Assembly: GCF_000744775.1 (NCBI RefSeq)
Contig: NZ_JQMP01000003.1
Span: 1,178,001 to 1,242,000, forward strand
DNA length: 64,000 nucleotides
Reading direction: 5' to 3'
DNA from: Thermorudis peleae
Lineage (GTDB): Bacteria > Chloroflexota > Chloroflexia > Thermomicrobiales > Thermomicrobiaceae
How positions within the stretch are numbered: position 1 is the stretch's first letter; each line of letters begins with the position of its first letter. The position numbers and the translations under genes were made by a program. This document shows positions 51,604-60,467 of the stretch, in pieces. The notes below the pieces were generated by a model that was given only the letters and a program-made list of their open reading frames with translations, had not been told where the DNA came from and did not search any database.

Positions 51604-53208
51604 GTGCGAGTTCGTGGTGGGCAAGCGGTTGTCCATACACTCGAGCGACTTGGCGTTGACGTCGTCTTTGGTATTCCCGGCGTCCATACGCTTGAAATTT
51701 ATGATGCCTTATATGATTCACCGATCCGCCATGTCCTTGCTCGCCATGAGCAGGGCGTTGGGTTCATGGCTGATGGCTATGCCCGCGTTTCAGGACGCCC
51801 TGGCGTAGCGATTGTTATTACTGGCCCGGGGGTCACAAACGTCGCTACGCCGTTTGCCGAAGCCTATGCTGATTCATCACCAGTCCTGGTGATTGCGTCC
51901 AATGTCGAGCAGGCGTGGCAGGGGCAGATGCTTGGCCATCTCCACGACCTTCGCGATCAGCTCGGCTTAATGCGAAGCATTACCCCTTGGGCGAAGCGTG
52001 CGCATACTGTTCAAGAAATTCCATGCCTTCTCCATGAGGCGTTGACCTTCATGCTTGGAGGACGCTCTCGTCCTGCCTATCTGGAAGTTCCCCTCGACGT
52101 CCTGAGTGCTGAAGCGGACATCGACGTTGCTTCACTCACGCCAATAACGCGACCCGTCATGGCGCCATCACCAGAGATCGTTGCTGTAGCGGCCAAGACA
52201 ATCGCCACGGCACGTCGCGTTGTGATCTACGCTGGTGGTGGGGCAGTTGCAAGTCAAGCTGGAGCTGAGCTGGCAGCATTGGCAGAGTGGTTGCACGCTC
52301 CAGTACTAACCAGCACGCAGGGTAAGGGCAGTATTCCAGATGACCATCCGTATAGTGTGGGAAACCTCTGGGAACCGGGCAATCCGGTTGAAAATCTTTT
52401 GCGTGAAGCAGACCTTGTCTTGATTTTTGGCTCCAAGCTTGGCGCAATGGAGACGAATTACCAACAGATGCCACTCCCACCCATCCGCATTCGCGTTGAT
52501 GCTGATCCGCAGGAGATATTACGCAACTATCCACCAACGATCCCCATCGTTGCCGATTGCCGGCTCACAGCACGTGCCTTACTCGAGGCTCTGCGACATG
52601 AGCGTCTTCAATGCGCAGGCTGGTCGCCGGATGAGGTTGCTGCAGTTCGGCAGAAGGCTCTGGCACGAGCGTGGGGGCATGAGCAGGCAGCCTACATACG
52701 TGCAATTCGCTCAGCTCTTCCGCGCGACGGCATCCTTGTGGTTGACATGACGATGATGGGCTACGTCGCGAATCGCTTCTATCCCGTCTATACACCGCGA
52801 AGTTACCTCTTCCCGACTGGCTACGGAACGCTCGGCTTTGCGCTGCCAGCAGCAATTGGTGCGAAAATTGCCCGACCTGATGTGCCAGTTGTGGCTTTGG
52901 TTGGTGATGGCGGATTCCAATACACTATGGAAGAACTCGGAGCAGCGGTACAACTTGGGATCGGTTTGCCGATTATCCTCTGCAACGATTCCGCATATAC
53001 CGCTGTCAAGGACGAGCAGGCGCGACGTTTTGATCGCCGTTTTATTGCGGTTGATCTCGTCAATCCCGATTTTCAGCGTCTTGCTGCCGCATATGGGATT
53101 CCATCGGTGCGCGTAGCCTCACCGGAGCAACTGCAAGACGCGTTGAGTGTTGCGCTTGAGCGCTCTGTGCCGACGGTGATTGAGCTTCCGGTTTCTTTTC
53201 CGGTGTAG
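51604..53208 (+). CDS. Thiamine-diphosphate-dependent enzyme, acetolactate synthase-like
   Basis: A 534-residue ThDP enzyme of the IlvB/benzoylformate decarboxylase superfamily. The N-terminal PYR domain has FGIPGVHTLEIYDAL and the catalytic Glu in LARHEQGVGFMADGYARVSG. The central domain begins near residue 185. The C-terminal PP domain has VALVGDGGFQYTMEELGAAV and IILCNDSAY, the metal/ThDP-binding motif. True acetolactate synthase is not shown: no regulatory ilvN gene is adjacent, and related families decarboxylate other 2-oxo acids. The GTG at 51604 has GGGGGA upstream; ATG 51580 is an alternative. Confidence 0.85.
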   Translation: MRVRGGQAVVHTLERLGVDVVFGIPGVHTLEIYDALYDSPIRHVLARHEQGVGFMADGYARVSGRPGVAIVITGPGVTNVATPFAEAYADSSPVLVIASNVEQAWQGQMLGHLHDLRDQLGLMRSITPWAKRAHTVQEIPCLLHEALTFMLGGRSRPAYLEVPLDVLSAEADIDVASLTPITRPVMAPSPEIVAVAAKTIATARRVVIYAGGGAVASQAGAELAALAEWLHAPVLTSTQGKGSIPDDHPYSVGNLWEPGNPVENLLREADLVLIFGSKLGAMETNYQQMPLPPIRIRVDADPQEILRNYPPTIPIVADCRLTARALLEALRHERLQCAGWSPDEVAAVRQKALARAWGHEQAAYIRAIRSALPRDGILVVDMTMMGYVANRFYPVYTPRSYLFPTGYGTLGFALPAAIGAKIARPDVPVVALVGDGGFQYTMEELGAAVQLGIGLPIILCNDSAYTAVKDEQARRFDRRFIAVDLVNPDFQRLAAAYGIPSVRVASPEQLQDALSVALERSVPTVIELPVSFPV

Positions 53209-53210
53209 CA

Positions 53211-55073
53211 ATGCGGTGTCAGGTTACCGGTCACGATCTGCAACTCTGGCGTTATCGGTGGTATGGCCGTCTCCTCGTTTCAGACGGGGTACGGAATTAT
53301 GCGCTGCCCATGACGGGAACGATTGCCCAGTGGTTTCAGCCTGGAGAAATCGTTGAATTCTCCCGTCTATCTGCAGACAAGGAGGAACCACTCGGGTTTG
53401 ATAACTATATGCTCGCACGCGTCAGCGATGATGGGCTCATACCAGTTTGGCCAGTATGGCAGGATGAGCAACAACTCGTTCGGACGCTACCACTTTCTGA
53501 CCAGCCGCTTTATACCTATCGCCTTCGTTTCCGCGAAGCGACGCGTGAATCGGACTTTCTCGCCATTGTCGACTTTGAACAGCACCACTACGCGGCTGAA
53601 GAAGCTGAAATCGCGCGATGGTACTGTCCCGACGATGGGCGCGTCGTTGTTGCAAATGCGCAGCCATTTTGCCCAGTATGTCATCGTCCAATGCGCTTTG
53701 CAGACCTCGTTGATGCCACACGAGCAAGTCGGTTTCTGCTTGCTGAGTTGCTTGACCGCGAGCCGTATGAGCCATCGGTGATTGGCTATGTCCGCGTTGA
53801 TCCTCCATTGCCGATCATGCATCGACGACTTCCTGATGGGACGATTGTCCGCGATATCCGTCGGCAGATCTTCCCTCCCGATTGGATTTCGCCGACGTAT
53901 TGGCCAGTTGTTGTGTACCGGCGTCTTCGTAAGGAACATCCCGATCGGCCAGCCCGTGAACTCTGGGCGATGGCAGAGGCCGAGGCGCTGGCTCAGTGCA
54001 ACACCCGTGGAGCACGGATTGCTCGCGTTGTCGTGCATCCCGACTATCGTGGTGATGGGTTAGGCGTTCGCCTTGTCCAGGCTGCCCTTCGCTGGATTCA
54101 CGATCGGCGCATTCCGGAAATGCGCCAAGCCAAGGATATCGTTGAAACTGTTGCCCTCATGGCTCGGTATAATCCATTTTTTGAACGGGTTGGATTCCGC
54201 TACCTCTGGGATACGGCGTCTGGCCGGCCTGTGCTCTACTATGCGCTGACGCCCGACGCGCAAACCCGCATCGACCATTTTCTTGCCCATGACGAAGTTG
54301 GGCAGCAGCATCGCGGACAGCTTTATCGCGCTCGGCTTGACCCGGTAGAACCATTGGCCGGCTCGATCGTTATCGATCATGTCACCAAGTTCTACCGCAC
54401 AACGTTAAGCCTTCGTGCCTTACCCATGTCGTTGCAGCAACTGCTCCGTGCTTTTGGTGTGGCCAGACGCACAATGACGAAAACCGTTTTCCGCCGCCTC
54501 AGTCTTGAAATTCCTCCACGCGCTATCGTTGCCCTTGTTGGTGCTTCCGGAAGTGGGAAAACAACACTCCTCCGCATGATTGCTCAAGCAGCTGGTGAAC
54601 CGTTTGGATCGGTTGCTCAGCCGGATACTGGACGCGTACTGGTGCCCGAGAACGTTCAGGTGGCCGTCTTCTTCCCTGGTGAGCGCGAACCACTGTTTGA
54701 AGGCGTAACACTTCTTGAAGCAGTATGGCGCCTTACGAATGATGAAGTTGCTGCGCTCGAGTTGCTCAATGCGGTCGGACTCGGCGATGCTTTGCTCTTC
54801 CGAGCAACTCCGGGACAGCTTTCAACTGGACAGCGGGAACGAGCACGGCTTGCGTTGCTCTTTGCGAGCCGTGCGAACCTGATCCTTATCGACGAATTTG
54901 CTGCTCATCTCGATCCATCACTCGCTCGCCGTGTGGCACGCAAGTTGAGTGAACTCGCTCGCCGGCTTGCAGTGACGGTCATCGTAGCGACTCATCGTCC
55001 TGAAGTTGTTGAGGCGCTGGCCCCTGATCATACATTGGTGGTGGGGTATGGCGGTGTTCGACCTTTAACGTGA
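53211..55073 (+). CDS. ABC-class ATPase fused to a GNAT acetyltransferase (COG2401-like)
   Basis: A 620-residue soluble fusion protein. The N-terminal 190 residues form an unassigned domain with a zinc-ribbon-like RWYCPDDG...FCPVCHRPM. A GNAT domain (about 225-345) has ARIARVVVHPDYRGDGLGVRL, the acetyl-CoA-binding motif, and ARYNPFFERVGF. The ABC ATPase (about 375-620) has Walker A GASGSGKTTLLRM (about residue 443), signature LSTGQRERARL and Walker B LILIDEFAAHLDP. There are no membrane helices. This architecture is best known from archaea and its role is unknown. The gene follows the ThDP gene by 2 bp and overlaps the convergent ASCH gene by 46 bp. Confidence 0.88.
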   Translation: MRCQVTGHDLQLWRYRWYGRLLVSDGVRNYALPMTGTIAQWFQPGEIVEFSRLSADKEEPLGFDNYMLARVSDDGLIPVWPVWQDEQQLVRTLPLSDQPLYTYRLRFREATRESDFLAIVDFEQHHYAAEEAEIARWYCPDDGRVVVANAQPFCPVCHRPMRFADLVDATRASRFLLAELLDREPYEPSVIGYVRVDPPLPIMHRRLPDGTIVRDIRRQIFPPDWISPTYWPVVVYRRLRKEHPDRPARELWAMAEAEALAQCNTRGARIARVVVHPDYRGDGLGVRLVQAALRWIHDRRIPEMRQAKDIVETVALMARYNPFFERVGFRYLWDTASGRPVLYYALTPDAQTRIDHFLAHDEVGQQHRGQLYRARLDPVEPLAGSIVIDHVTKFYRTTLSLRALPMSLQQLLRAFGVARRTMTKTVFRRLSLEIPPRAIVALVGASGSGKTTLLRMIAQAAGEPFGSVAQPDTGRVLVPENVQVAVFFPGEREPLFEGVTLLEAVWRLTNDEVAALELLNAVGLGDALLFRATPGQLSTGQRERARLALLFASRANLILIDEFAAHLDPSLARRVARKLSELARRLAVTVIVATHRPEVVEALAPDHTLVVGYGGVRPLT

Positions 55074-55438
55074 CGCCGCCGGACCCAAATGCGGGGCCCA
55101 GTTGGCCGTTCGAGCGCATACGGTGTTGGAAAGGGTTCTGGATCCTCAAGCACCCAAGCGTACAGTGGTTGCCCCTGAGCATACGCTTCGAGAAAGGTGG
55201 CGGGGGCCAGATGCTTCTCAATATGATCAAGCAATTCCTCGATGGTAAATGGCCCTAAGACATCAGTCAGTCGAACGGTGCCGATGAGTCCCCGGCTGCT
55301 GGCAATTCCGATGCGCCCACGAATCCGCGTTGGATAGCGCCGAATTTCCCAAAGTTTTCGCCCCTCCACGATGTGCGTTGCCCAGGGCTCACGGACAGTC
55401 AGAATATGCTCCGGTAGTTCGGGCTCGTCTTGTGACAT
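55028..55438 (-). CDS. ASCH domain protein
   Basis: A 136-residue protein whose core is an ASCH (PUA-like) domain, with HILTVREPWATHIVEGRKLWEIRRYPTRIRGRIGIASSRG in the typical position (residues about 12-50, quoted in parts: VREPWATHIVEGRKLWEIR). PUA-like domains bind RNA; some ASCH proteins are RNA-binding nucleases or amidohydrolases for modified cytidine. The ATG at 55438 has GGAGGGAG upstream. Its 3' end overlaps the GNAT-ABC fusion gene on the opposite strand. Confidence 0.82.
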   Translation of the reverse strand: MSQDEPELPEHILTVREPWATHIVEGRKLWEIRRYPTRIRGRIGIASSRGLIGTVRLTDVLGPFTIEELLDHIEKHLAPATFLEAYAQGQPLYAWVLEDPEPFPTPYALERPTGPRIWVRRRHVKGRTPPYPTTNV

Positions 55439-55471
55439 CGTGTGTCTCCCTCCACATGTCAGTATAGAGAC

Positions 55472-55500
55472 TTGACGGCGAGATGAATACCGCGTATTCT
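55472..55500 (+). promoter_or_regulatory. Sigma-70-type promoter of the cimA leader
   Basis: TTGACG (55472-55477) and TATTCT (55495-55500) are separated by 17 bases. Transcription would start near 55507, about 230 bases before the cimA ATG and about 23 bases before the leader ORF. Confidence 0.75.
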
Positions 55501-55529
55501 CTGAAGAAGAAGGGAAAGAGGCGCTGGAT

Positions 55530-55640
55530 ATGATGTCGCGCTCCAGCACGCAGGCTTTGCCAATCCGGATTCTCGCGATTATTCGGCCCCGCCTGGGCGG
55601 GGCTAGCCGGTGCTGGGGAGTGCTGTCATGTCGGCGCTAG
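55530..55640 (+). CDS. Candidate isoleucine-rich leader peptide for cimA attenuation
   Basis: A 36-residue open frame beginning MMSRSSTQALPIRILAIIRP. Four Ile codons (ATC at 55563, ATT at 55569, 55578 and 55581) fall within seven codons, along with a Leu codon (CTC at 55572). GGGAAAGAG lies upstream of the start. It sits between a promoter and cimA, an isoleucine-pathway gene. Starvation for Ile-tRNA would stall a ribosome just before the GCCCCGCC/GGCGGGGC hairpin (55586-55603). This is the standard design of a leader-peptide attenuator; the regulation is inferred. Confidence 0.6.
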   Translation: MMSRSSTQALPIRILAIIRPRLGGASRCWGVLSCRR

Positions 55641-55672
55641 GCCGATAACCAAAAGCGAACGCGAGGATGTCG

Positions 55673-55698
55673 GCGGCCTCCCCATGTGGGGAGGCCGC
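55673..55698 (+). terminator. Attenuator-like hairpin upstream of cimA
   Basis: GCGGCCTCCCC (55673-55683) and GGGGAGGCCGC (55688-55698) form a perfect 11-bp stem with loop ATGT. TGGGGAG (55614-55620) could instead pair with CTCCCCA (55678-55684), and AGGCCG (55639-55644) with CGGCCT (55674-55679), giving alternative structures. No T-tract follows, so the mechanism is open. Confidence 0.55.
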
Positions 55699-55736
55699 TC
55701 AGTATTGTGCAGTGGTCTTGCAATAGGGAGGGTACT

Positions 55737-57374
55737 ATGGCGGCAGAACCAATGACGTCCGGGCCAACAGTTGCAATCTATGACACGACGCTTCGTGATG
55801 GGACGCAAGGTTCTGGCATTTCCTTGACCACTGACGATAAGTTGAAGATCGCACGGGCGCTCGATCGCCTTGGCGTTGCCTATATCGAGGGCGGCTGGCC
55901 TGGTTCTAACCCGAAGGATCTTGCATTTTTTGAGCGGGCAGCTCATGAACACTGGGAGCATGCACGCATCGTAGCTTTTGGCAGTACACGAAGGGCGCAC
56001 GTCGCTCCAGAGGATGATGCTAATCTGCAATTGCTGCTTTCTGCCCAGACGCCGACCGTCACCATTGTTGGAAAAGCGTCAGCATTCCAGGTCGTACGCG
56101 TATTGAACACGACGCTCGACGAAAACTTAGCAATGGTACGCGAATCTGTCGCGTACCTGAAGGCTGCCGGGAAGGAAGTGTTCTTTGATGCAGAGCATTT
56201 TTTTGACGGCTACCGCGACGATCCCAACTATGCTCTTGCTGTCTTACGGGCTGCATGTGAGGCTGGAGCTGATGCTGTCGTGCTCTGCGATACGAATGGT
56301 GGGACGCTGACCGAGCCATTAACTGAAGCAGTGCGACACGTTGTGCGAGAAATTCCCTGTGTTGTTGGCATTCATACGCATAATGACTGTGAATTGGCGG
56401 TTGCGAACAGTATTGCCGCTGTGCGAGCTGGGGCGCGACATGTTCAAGGAACGATCAATGGCCTTGGAGAGCGTGTTGGCAACGCGAATTTGTGCTCAGT
56501 GATCCCAATTCTTGAATATAAGATGGGGTATCGCTGCTTACCACCTGGAAAACTTGCGCTCTTGACAGAGACCTCTCGCTATGTAGCGGAAGTAGCGAAT
56601 GTCGCGCACGATCCAAAGCTCCCATTCGTCGGGGCACATGCCTTTACCCACAAAGCTGGCCTCCACGTGAATGCAATTGCGAAGGAGCCGCGTGCCTATG
56701 AACACATGCCCCCTGAGGCAGTCGGAAACACGCGCCATGTCTTAGTGTCTGAGCTCAGTGGACGGAGCAATATTGTTCTTAAAGCTCAGACATTTGGCAT
56801 CGATTTAAGCGACAAGCCAGAGATCGTACGACAGATCGTTGAGCAAATCAAAGAGTTGGAATTTCTCGGATTTTGGTTTGAAGATGCCGACGCGTCACTT
56901 GAACTGCTGATCCGGCGAGCATTGCCCGGCTATACTCCGCCCTTCACTGTGCTCGATTACACTGTGCTCACTGAATATCGTGAAGGTCGTGGGATGCTGG
57001 CGGAGGCGATGGTAAAGCTTCAAATTCATGATCAGGTTTTCCATACTGCTGCAGAAGGCAACGGGCCGGTGAATGCCCTTGACGCGGCGACGCGCAAAGC
57101 GTTGCAAGCTTTCTACCCGCACATTGCCGATGTGCGCCTTGAGGACTACAAAGTGCGGGTGCTTGACGACCATCACGGCACAGGGGCAAAAGTGCGAGTC
57201 TGGATCCGCTCCGGGGATAACTTCCGCAGCTGGAGCACTGTTGGGTGCTCTACCAATATCATCGAAGCATCATGGATGGCGCTTGCTGATAGCTTGACGT
57301 ACCCGTTAGTTACGCCGTTACCAACTGGAACACAGTCAATTACTCCGGCAGTGGAAGCTAAGGCGTCTCGTTAG
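55737..57374 (+). CDS. cimA: (R)-citramalate synthase
   Basis: A 545-residue member of the isopropylmalate synthase family that condenses pyruvate with acetyl-CoA to citramalate, opening the threonine-independent route to isoleucine. The catalytic barrel starts AIYDTTLRDGTQGSGISL, with the metal-binding HTHNDCELAVANS and AFTHKAGLHVNAI. The C-terminal regulatory LeuA-type domain (about 420-530) has DALDAATRKAL and GTGAKVRVWIRSGD, the site of feedback inhibition, probably by isoleucine. The ATG at 55737 has GGGAGG upstream. It is preceded by a possible Ile attenuator. Confidence 0.93.
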   Translation: MAAEPMTSGPTVAIYDTTLRDGTQGSGISLTTDDKLKIARALDRLGVAYIEGGWPGSNPKDLAFFERAAHEHWEHARIVAFGSTRRAHVAPEDDANLQLLLSAQTPTVTIVGKASAFQVVRVLNTTLDENLAMVRESVAYLKAAGKEVFFDAEHFFDGYRDDPNYALAVLRAACEAGADAVVLCDTNGGTLTEPLTEAVRHVVREIPCVVGIHTHNDCELAVANSIAAVRAGARHVQGTINGLGERVGNANLCSVIPILEYKMGYRCLPPGKLALLTETSRYVAEVANVAHDPKLPFVGAHAFTHKAGLHVNAIAKEPRAYEHMPPEAVGNTRHVLVSELSGRSNIVLKAQTFGIDLSDKPEIVRQIVEQIKELEFLGFWFEDADASLELLIRRALPGYTPPFTVLDYTVLTEYREGRGMLAEAMVKLQIHDQVFHTAAEGNGPVNALDAATRKALQAFYPHIADVRLEDYKVRVLDDHHGTGAKVRVWIRSGDNFRSWSTVGCSTNIIEASWMALADSLTYPLVTPLPTGTQSITPAVEAKASR

Positions 57375-58153
57375 CGGCGCCAGGCCCGGACGATGAGTTT
57401 ATCGTCACGAAAACCGAGGATAGACCCCTCCTCCACGTGCGCACCGAGGTATGCGAGCAGGGCTGGTTGGCTGAGAAACCATGCCTCCAGCTCTGCTCGC
57501 TGGTCGGACGTCATCCCCGAACGCTCAGTCCACTCCTTCCAGTTGTGCCAACGTTGTACTTCCATCACAACGTCGGGGACAAGTCCAACTGTGCGAAGCC
57601 CGTCGAGCCAAGCCCGGCGTGAAAGACTGTGTACATGGCTGGGATCTCGTTGTCGTTCAAGCTCGTCAAGGGCGTGAGCTAACGCAGGATCATCAGGACC
57701 AAGATTGTCAACGAGAATGAAACGCCCGCCAGGTTGCAGGACGCGTGCGACCTCAGCAAGAAAGTGATGTGGCGAGGGAAAGTGATGGGGAGCAATGCGA
57801 CAGGTGACGAGCGCCATTGAGGCGCTGCGAAGTGGAAGAGCAGTCGCATCTCCTGCAAGAAACAGACAGCTGCCTTCGCTGTCAGCCTCTCGTAGGGTCT
57901 CTCGAGCAACATGAAGCATCGATGGGGTAAGGTCGAGCGCAATGACGTGCGCTCCGTGTTGCGCTAACAGCTTGGCGGTATGCCCAGCGCCTGTAGCCAC
58001 GTCGAGAGCGCGTTCTCCGGGGCGCACTGCTGCAAGTCTGAGCAGGAGTTCAAGATCAATGCCCGTCGCAAAGGTTGGACTCGTCTGGTAAGCGCGGGCA
58101 ACACGCCCAAACTGCTGTTGCACTCGTATCCGGATCTCTGCGTCTGTGTTCAC
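57371..58153 (-). CDS. Class I SAM-dependent methyltransferase (UbiE-like)
   Basis: A 260-residue methyltransferase. SAM-binding motif I is ALDVATGAGHTAKLLA (about residue 48), followed by VIALDLTPSML and the later CRIAPHHFPSPHHFLAEVARVLQPGGRF segment (quoted in parts: VARVLQPGGRFILVDN). It is UbiE/COQ5-like in layout, but the acceptor is not evident. Its start is divergent from the MMPL gene and its stop overlaps that of cimA by 4 bp. Confidence 0.85.
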   Translation of the reverse strand: MNTDAEIRIRVQQQFGRVARAYQTSPTFATGIDLELLLRLAAVRPGERALDVATGAGHTAKLLAQHGAHVIALDLTPSMLHVARETLREADSEGSCLFLAGDATALPLRSASMALVTCRIAPHHFPSPHHFLAEVARVLQPGGRFILVDNLGPDDPALAHALDELERQRDPSHVHSLSRRAWLDGLRTVGLVPDVVMEVQRWHNWKEWTERSGMTSDQRAELEAWFLSQPALLAYLGAHVEEGSILGFRDDKLIVRAWRR

Positions 58154-58255
58154 TTGTGCCTTCCTCTCTCGCTAAATTCCTCGTTTTAGGCAGCGTTGGT
58201 GTTATACCTTTTGGGTGGGTGAATAGAGTTGGCGGGAGAATGGAGGGAGTGCTGC

Positions 58256-60463
58256 GTGTTTCGGTGGTTTGGGCGCTTGGCGTACCGGTTCCGCTGGCCG
58301 ATTGTCGTGCTCTGGTTCGCCGCTGCCCTTGCAACACTTCCTGTTTTGCCACGTGTTGCTGATGTCCTTTCGCCTGGCGGCTTCTCGAGTTCGCAGACTG
58401 AATCAGCCAAAGCACGTGCCTTGCTGCAGCAGAATATCCCAGGATACAGCCCAAGCACAATCCTGGTCCTGTTTAGTCATCCGACGTGGAAGCCGACTGA
58501 TCCGCAATTCATTGCCGAGGCACAACGAGCGTTAAGCCGCGTCACTTCACTGCCGGATGTTGCAGGAATCGATTGGTTTATGCAGAACCCCCGGCAAATT
58601 GCGCCGGATGGCTCTCTTGCGTATGCAGTGATACGGCTGAAGCGCGATCCTGAATCGGCTGAAGGGACCGCACGGGAGATCCAACAAGCACTTGTCCCAA
58701 CCAATCTCACGGTCCAGCTTTCGGGCAGTCCTGTACTCTACGCCGACTTTGCCCATGTGACAGAACATGACTTGCGGCGTGCTGAAATTGTTGCGTTTCC
58801 TTTCGCCTTGGTCGCTCTCGTTTTCGTCTTTGGCAGTGTGGTGACGGCGATCATCCCGCTGATTGTTGGCGCAATTAATGTAGCGCTTGTGCTTGGCTTT
58901 CTCTACCTGCTCACGCACGTCATGTCGCTTTCGGTGTTCTCCCTCAATGTTGCGAGTATGCTCGGGCTTGGATTAGCCATCGATTATTCGCTCTTCCTCG
59001 TCAGCCGATTCCGCGAAGAACTTCTTCATGGTTCTGTCGTACAGGCTGTTGAGAAAACGGTTGCTACGGCCGGCCGGGCTGTCTTCTTTTCTGGCTTGAC
59101 AGTACTCATTGGGTTGAGTGGGCTGAGCTTTTTCGAATTTCTCTTCATGCGCTCCGTTGGTATTGCTGGCATGTTGGTCGTATTGACTGCTGTGCTCTCT
59201 GCGATGACGTTCTTACCGGCTATGCTTGCGATCGTCGGCCCGCGTGTCAATGCGTTAACGCTTCGCTCTCGGCCAGACCAGACAGGAGGCTTTTGGCATC
59301 AGACTGCAACGCGTGTTATGCGTCATCCCTGGTTCGTGGTGATTCCAGTAACGGCGCTTCTCATCGGCCTGGCATTGCCGTTCCGCAACGTACAGTTAAG
59401 CTCTCCGGATGCGACGATTCTACCGCGTAGTACCCAGTCGCGGCAGGCGTTCGATCGCTTGAGCCAGGCCTTTGGCCAAGGGGCCATCTCACCGATCGTG
59501 ATTGCAGTTCAAACCGACCAACTAGTAAACGACCCGCAGACCCTTGCCTCCCTCTATGCCTACACGCGGCAAATTGCTGCCGACACGCGTGTTGAACGTG
59601 TAACCAGCATTGTCACTGTCGATCCACGGATTACGCTTCCACAATACCAGCAACTCTACCATGACCCCGCGCACATCCCTGATCCAGTGCTCCAGGCCGC
59701 GTACCAGCAGCTTGCGGGCCAGAACGTAACGGCCATCTATGTCTATTTCAACGCCCTACCGGCCAGTCCAGAGGCTCGATCATTACTCCATGATTTGCGT
59801 CACATTCAGCCGCCAGCTGGTCTCCATGTGCTCATGGATGGTTCAACCGCTGAGATCGTTGATAATGTTCAGCGGATGTACCAGAAGTTTCCGTACGCTG
59901 CAGCAACGGTCATCCTGGCAACGTATGTCGTGCTCTTCGTCTTGCTGCGCTCAGCGCTGTTACCACTCAAAGCGGTTATCTTGAATCTCCTGAGCTTGAC
60001 GGCCAGCTATGGTGCTTTAGTCTATATCTTTCAGGAAGGCCACTTTCATCGATTGCTTCACTTTGACCCTCTCGGATTCACTGAATCGTCGCTGCCAATC
60101 ATCCTCTTTTGTCTTCTCTTCGGTCTGAGTATGGACTACGAGGTCTTCCTCCTGAGTCGTATCCGCGAGGCGTGGGAGCAGACGGGCGATAATACGCGTG
60201 CAGTAGTTGAGGGATTAGAGCGGAGTGGTCGGATTATCACTGGCGCTGCATTAATTCTGGTCATTGTTGCAGGTGCCTTTATTACTGCTGATGTCGTGCT
60301 CATTAAGGCTCTTGGTCTGAGTGTTGCGTTGGCCGTTGCGCTTGATGCTACGCTGGTGCGTGTCTTGCTCGTGCCGGCAACCATGCGCTTACTCGGGGAC
60401 TGGAACTGGTGGATACCACGATTCGCACTTCGGCTTGTGCCGGTCCGGGGTATGGAGCACTAA
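58256..60463 (+). CDS. MMPL/RND family transporter
   Basis: A 735-residue inner-membrane protein with about twelve transmembrane helices arranged as two copies of one + five helices, each with a large extracytoplasmic loop after the first helix. The N-terminal copy has FGRLAYRFRWPIVVLWFAAA and LGLAIDYSLFLVSRFREEL; the C-terminal copy has FGLSMDYEVFLLSRIREAWE, both with the Asp-Tyr pair of the proton pathway. Such proteins export lipids or other hydrophobic molecules. The GTG at 58256 has GGAGGGAG upstream; the frame runs back to a TTG. A lipoprotein gene follows by 4 bp. Confidence 0.9.
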   Translation: MFRWFGRLAYRFRWPIVVLWFAAALATLPVLPRVADVLSPGGFSSSQTESAKARALLQQNIPGYSPSTILVLFSHPTWKPTDPQFIAEAQRALSRVTSLPDVAGIDWFMQNPRQIAPDGSLAYAVIRLKRDPESAEGTAREIQQALVPTNLTVQLSGSPVLYADFAHVTEHDLRRAEIVAFPFALVALVFVFGSVVTAIIPLIVGAINVALVLGFLYLLTHVMSLSVFSLNVASMLGLGLAIDYSLFLVSRFREELLHGSVVQAVEKTVATAGRAVFFSGLTVLIGLSGLSFFEFLFMRSVGIAGMLVVLTAVLSAMTFLPAMLAIVGPRVNALTLRSRPDQTGGFWHQTATRVMRHPWFVVIPVTALLIGLALPFRNVQLSSPDATILPRSTQSRQAFDRLSQAFGQGAISPIVIAVQTDQLVNDPQTLASLYAYTRQIAADTRVERVTSIVTVDPRITLPQYQQLYHDPAHIPDPVLQAAYQQLAGQNVTAIYVYFNALPASPEARSLLHDLRHIQPPAGLHVLMDGSTAEIVDNVQRMYQKFPYAAATVILATYVVLFVLLRSALLPLKAVILNLLSLTASYGALVYIFQEGHFHRLLHFDPLGFTESSLPIILFCLLFGLSMDYEVFLLSRIREAWEQTGDNTRAVVEGLERSGRIITGAALILVIVAGAFITADVVLIKALGLSVALAVALDATLVRVLLVPATMRLLGDWNWWIPRFALRLVPVRGMEH

Positions 60464-60467
60464 CATC

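Noticed and set aside
51604-53208. Naming the ThDP enzyme ilvB
   Set aside because: No small regulatory subunit gene follows and related ThDP families share the same motifs; the substrate cannot be fixed from sequence.
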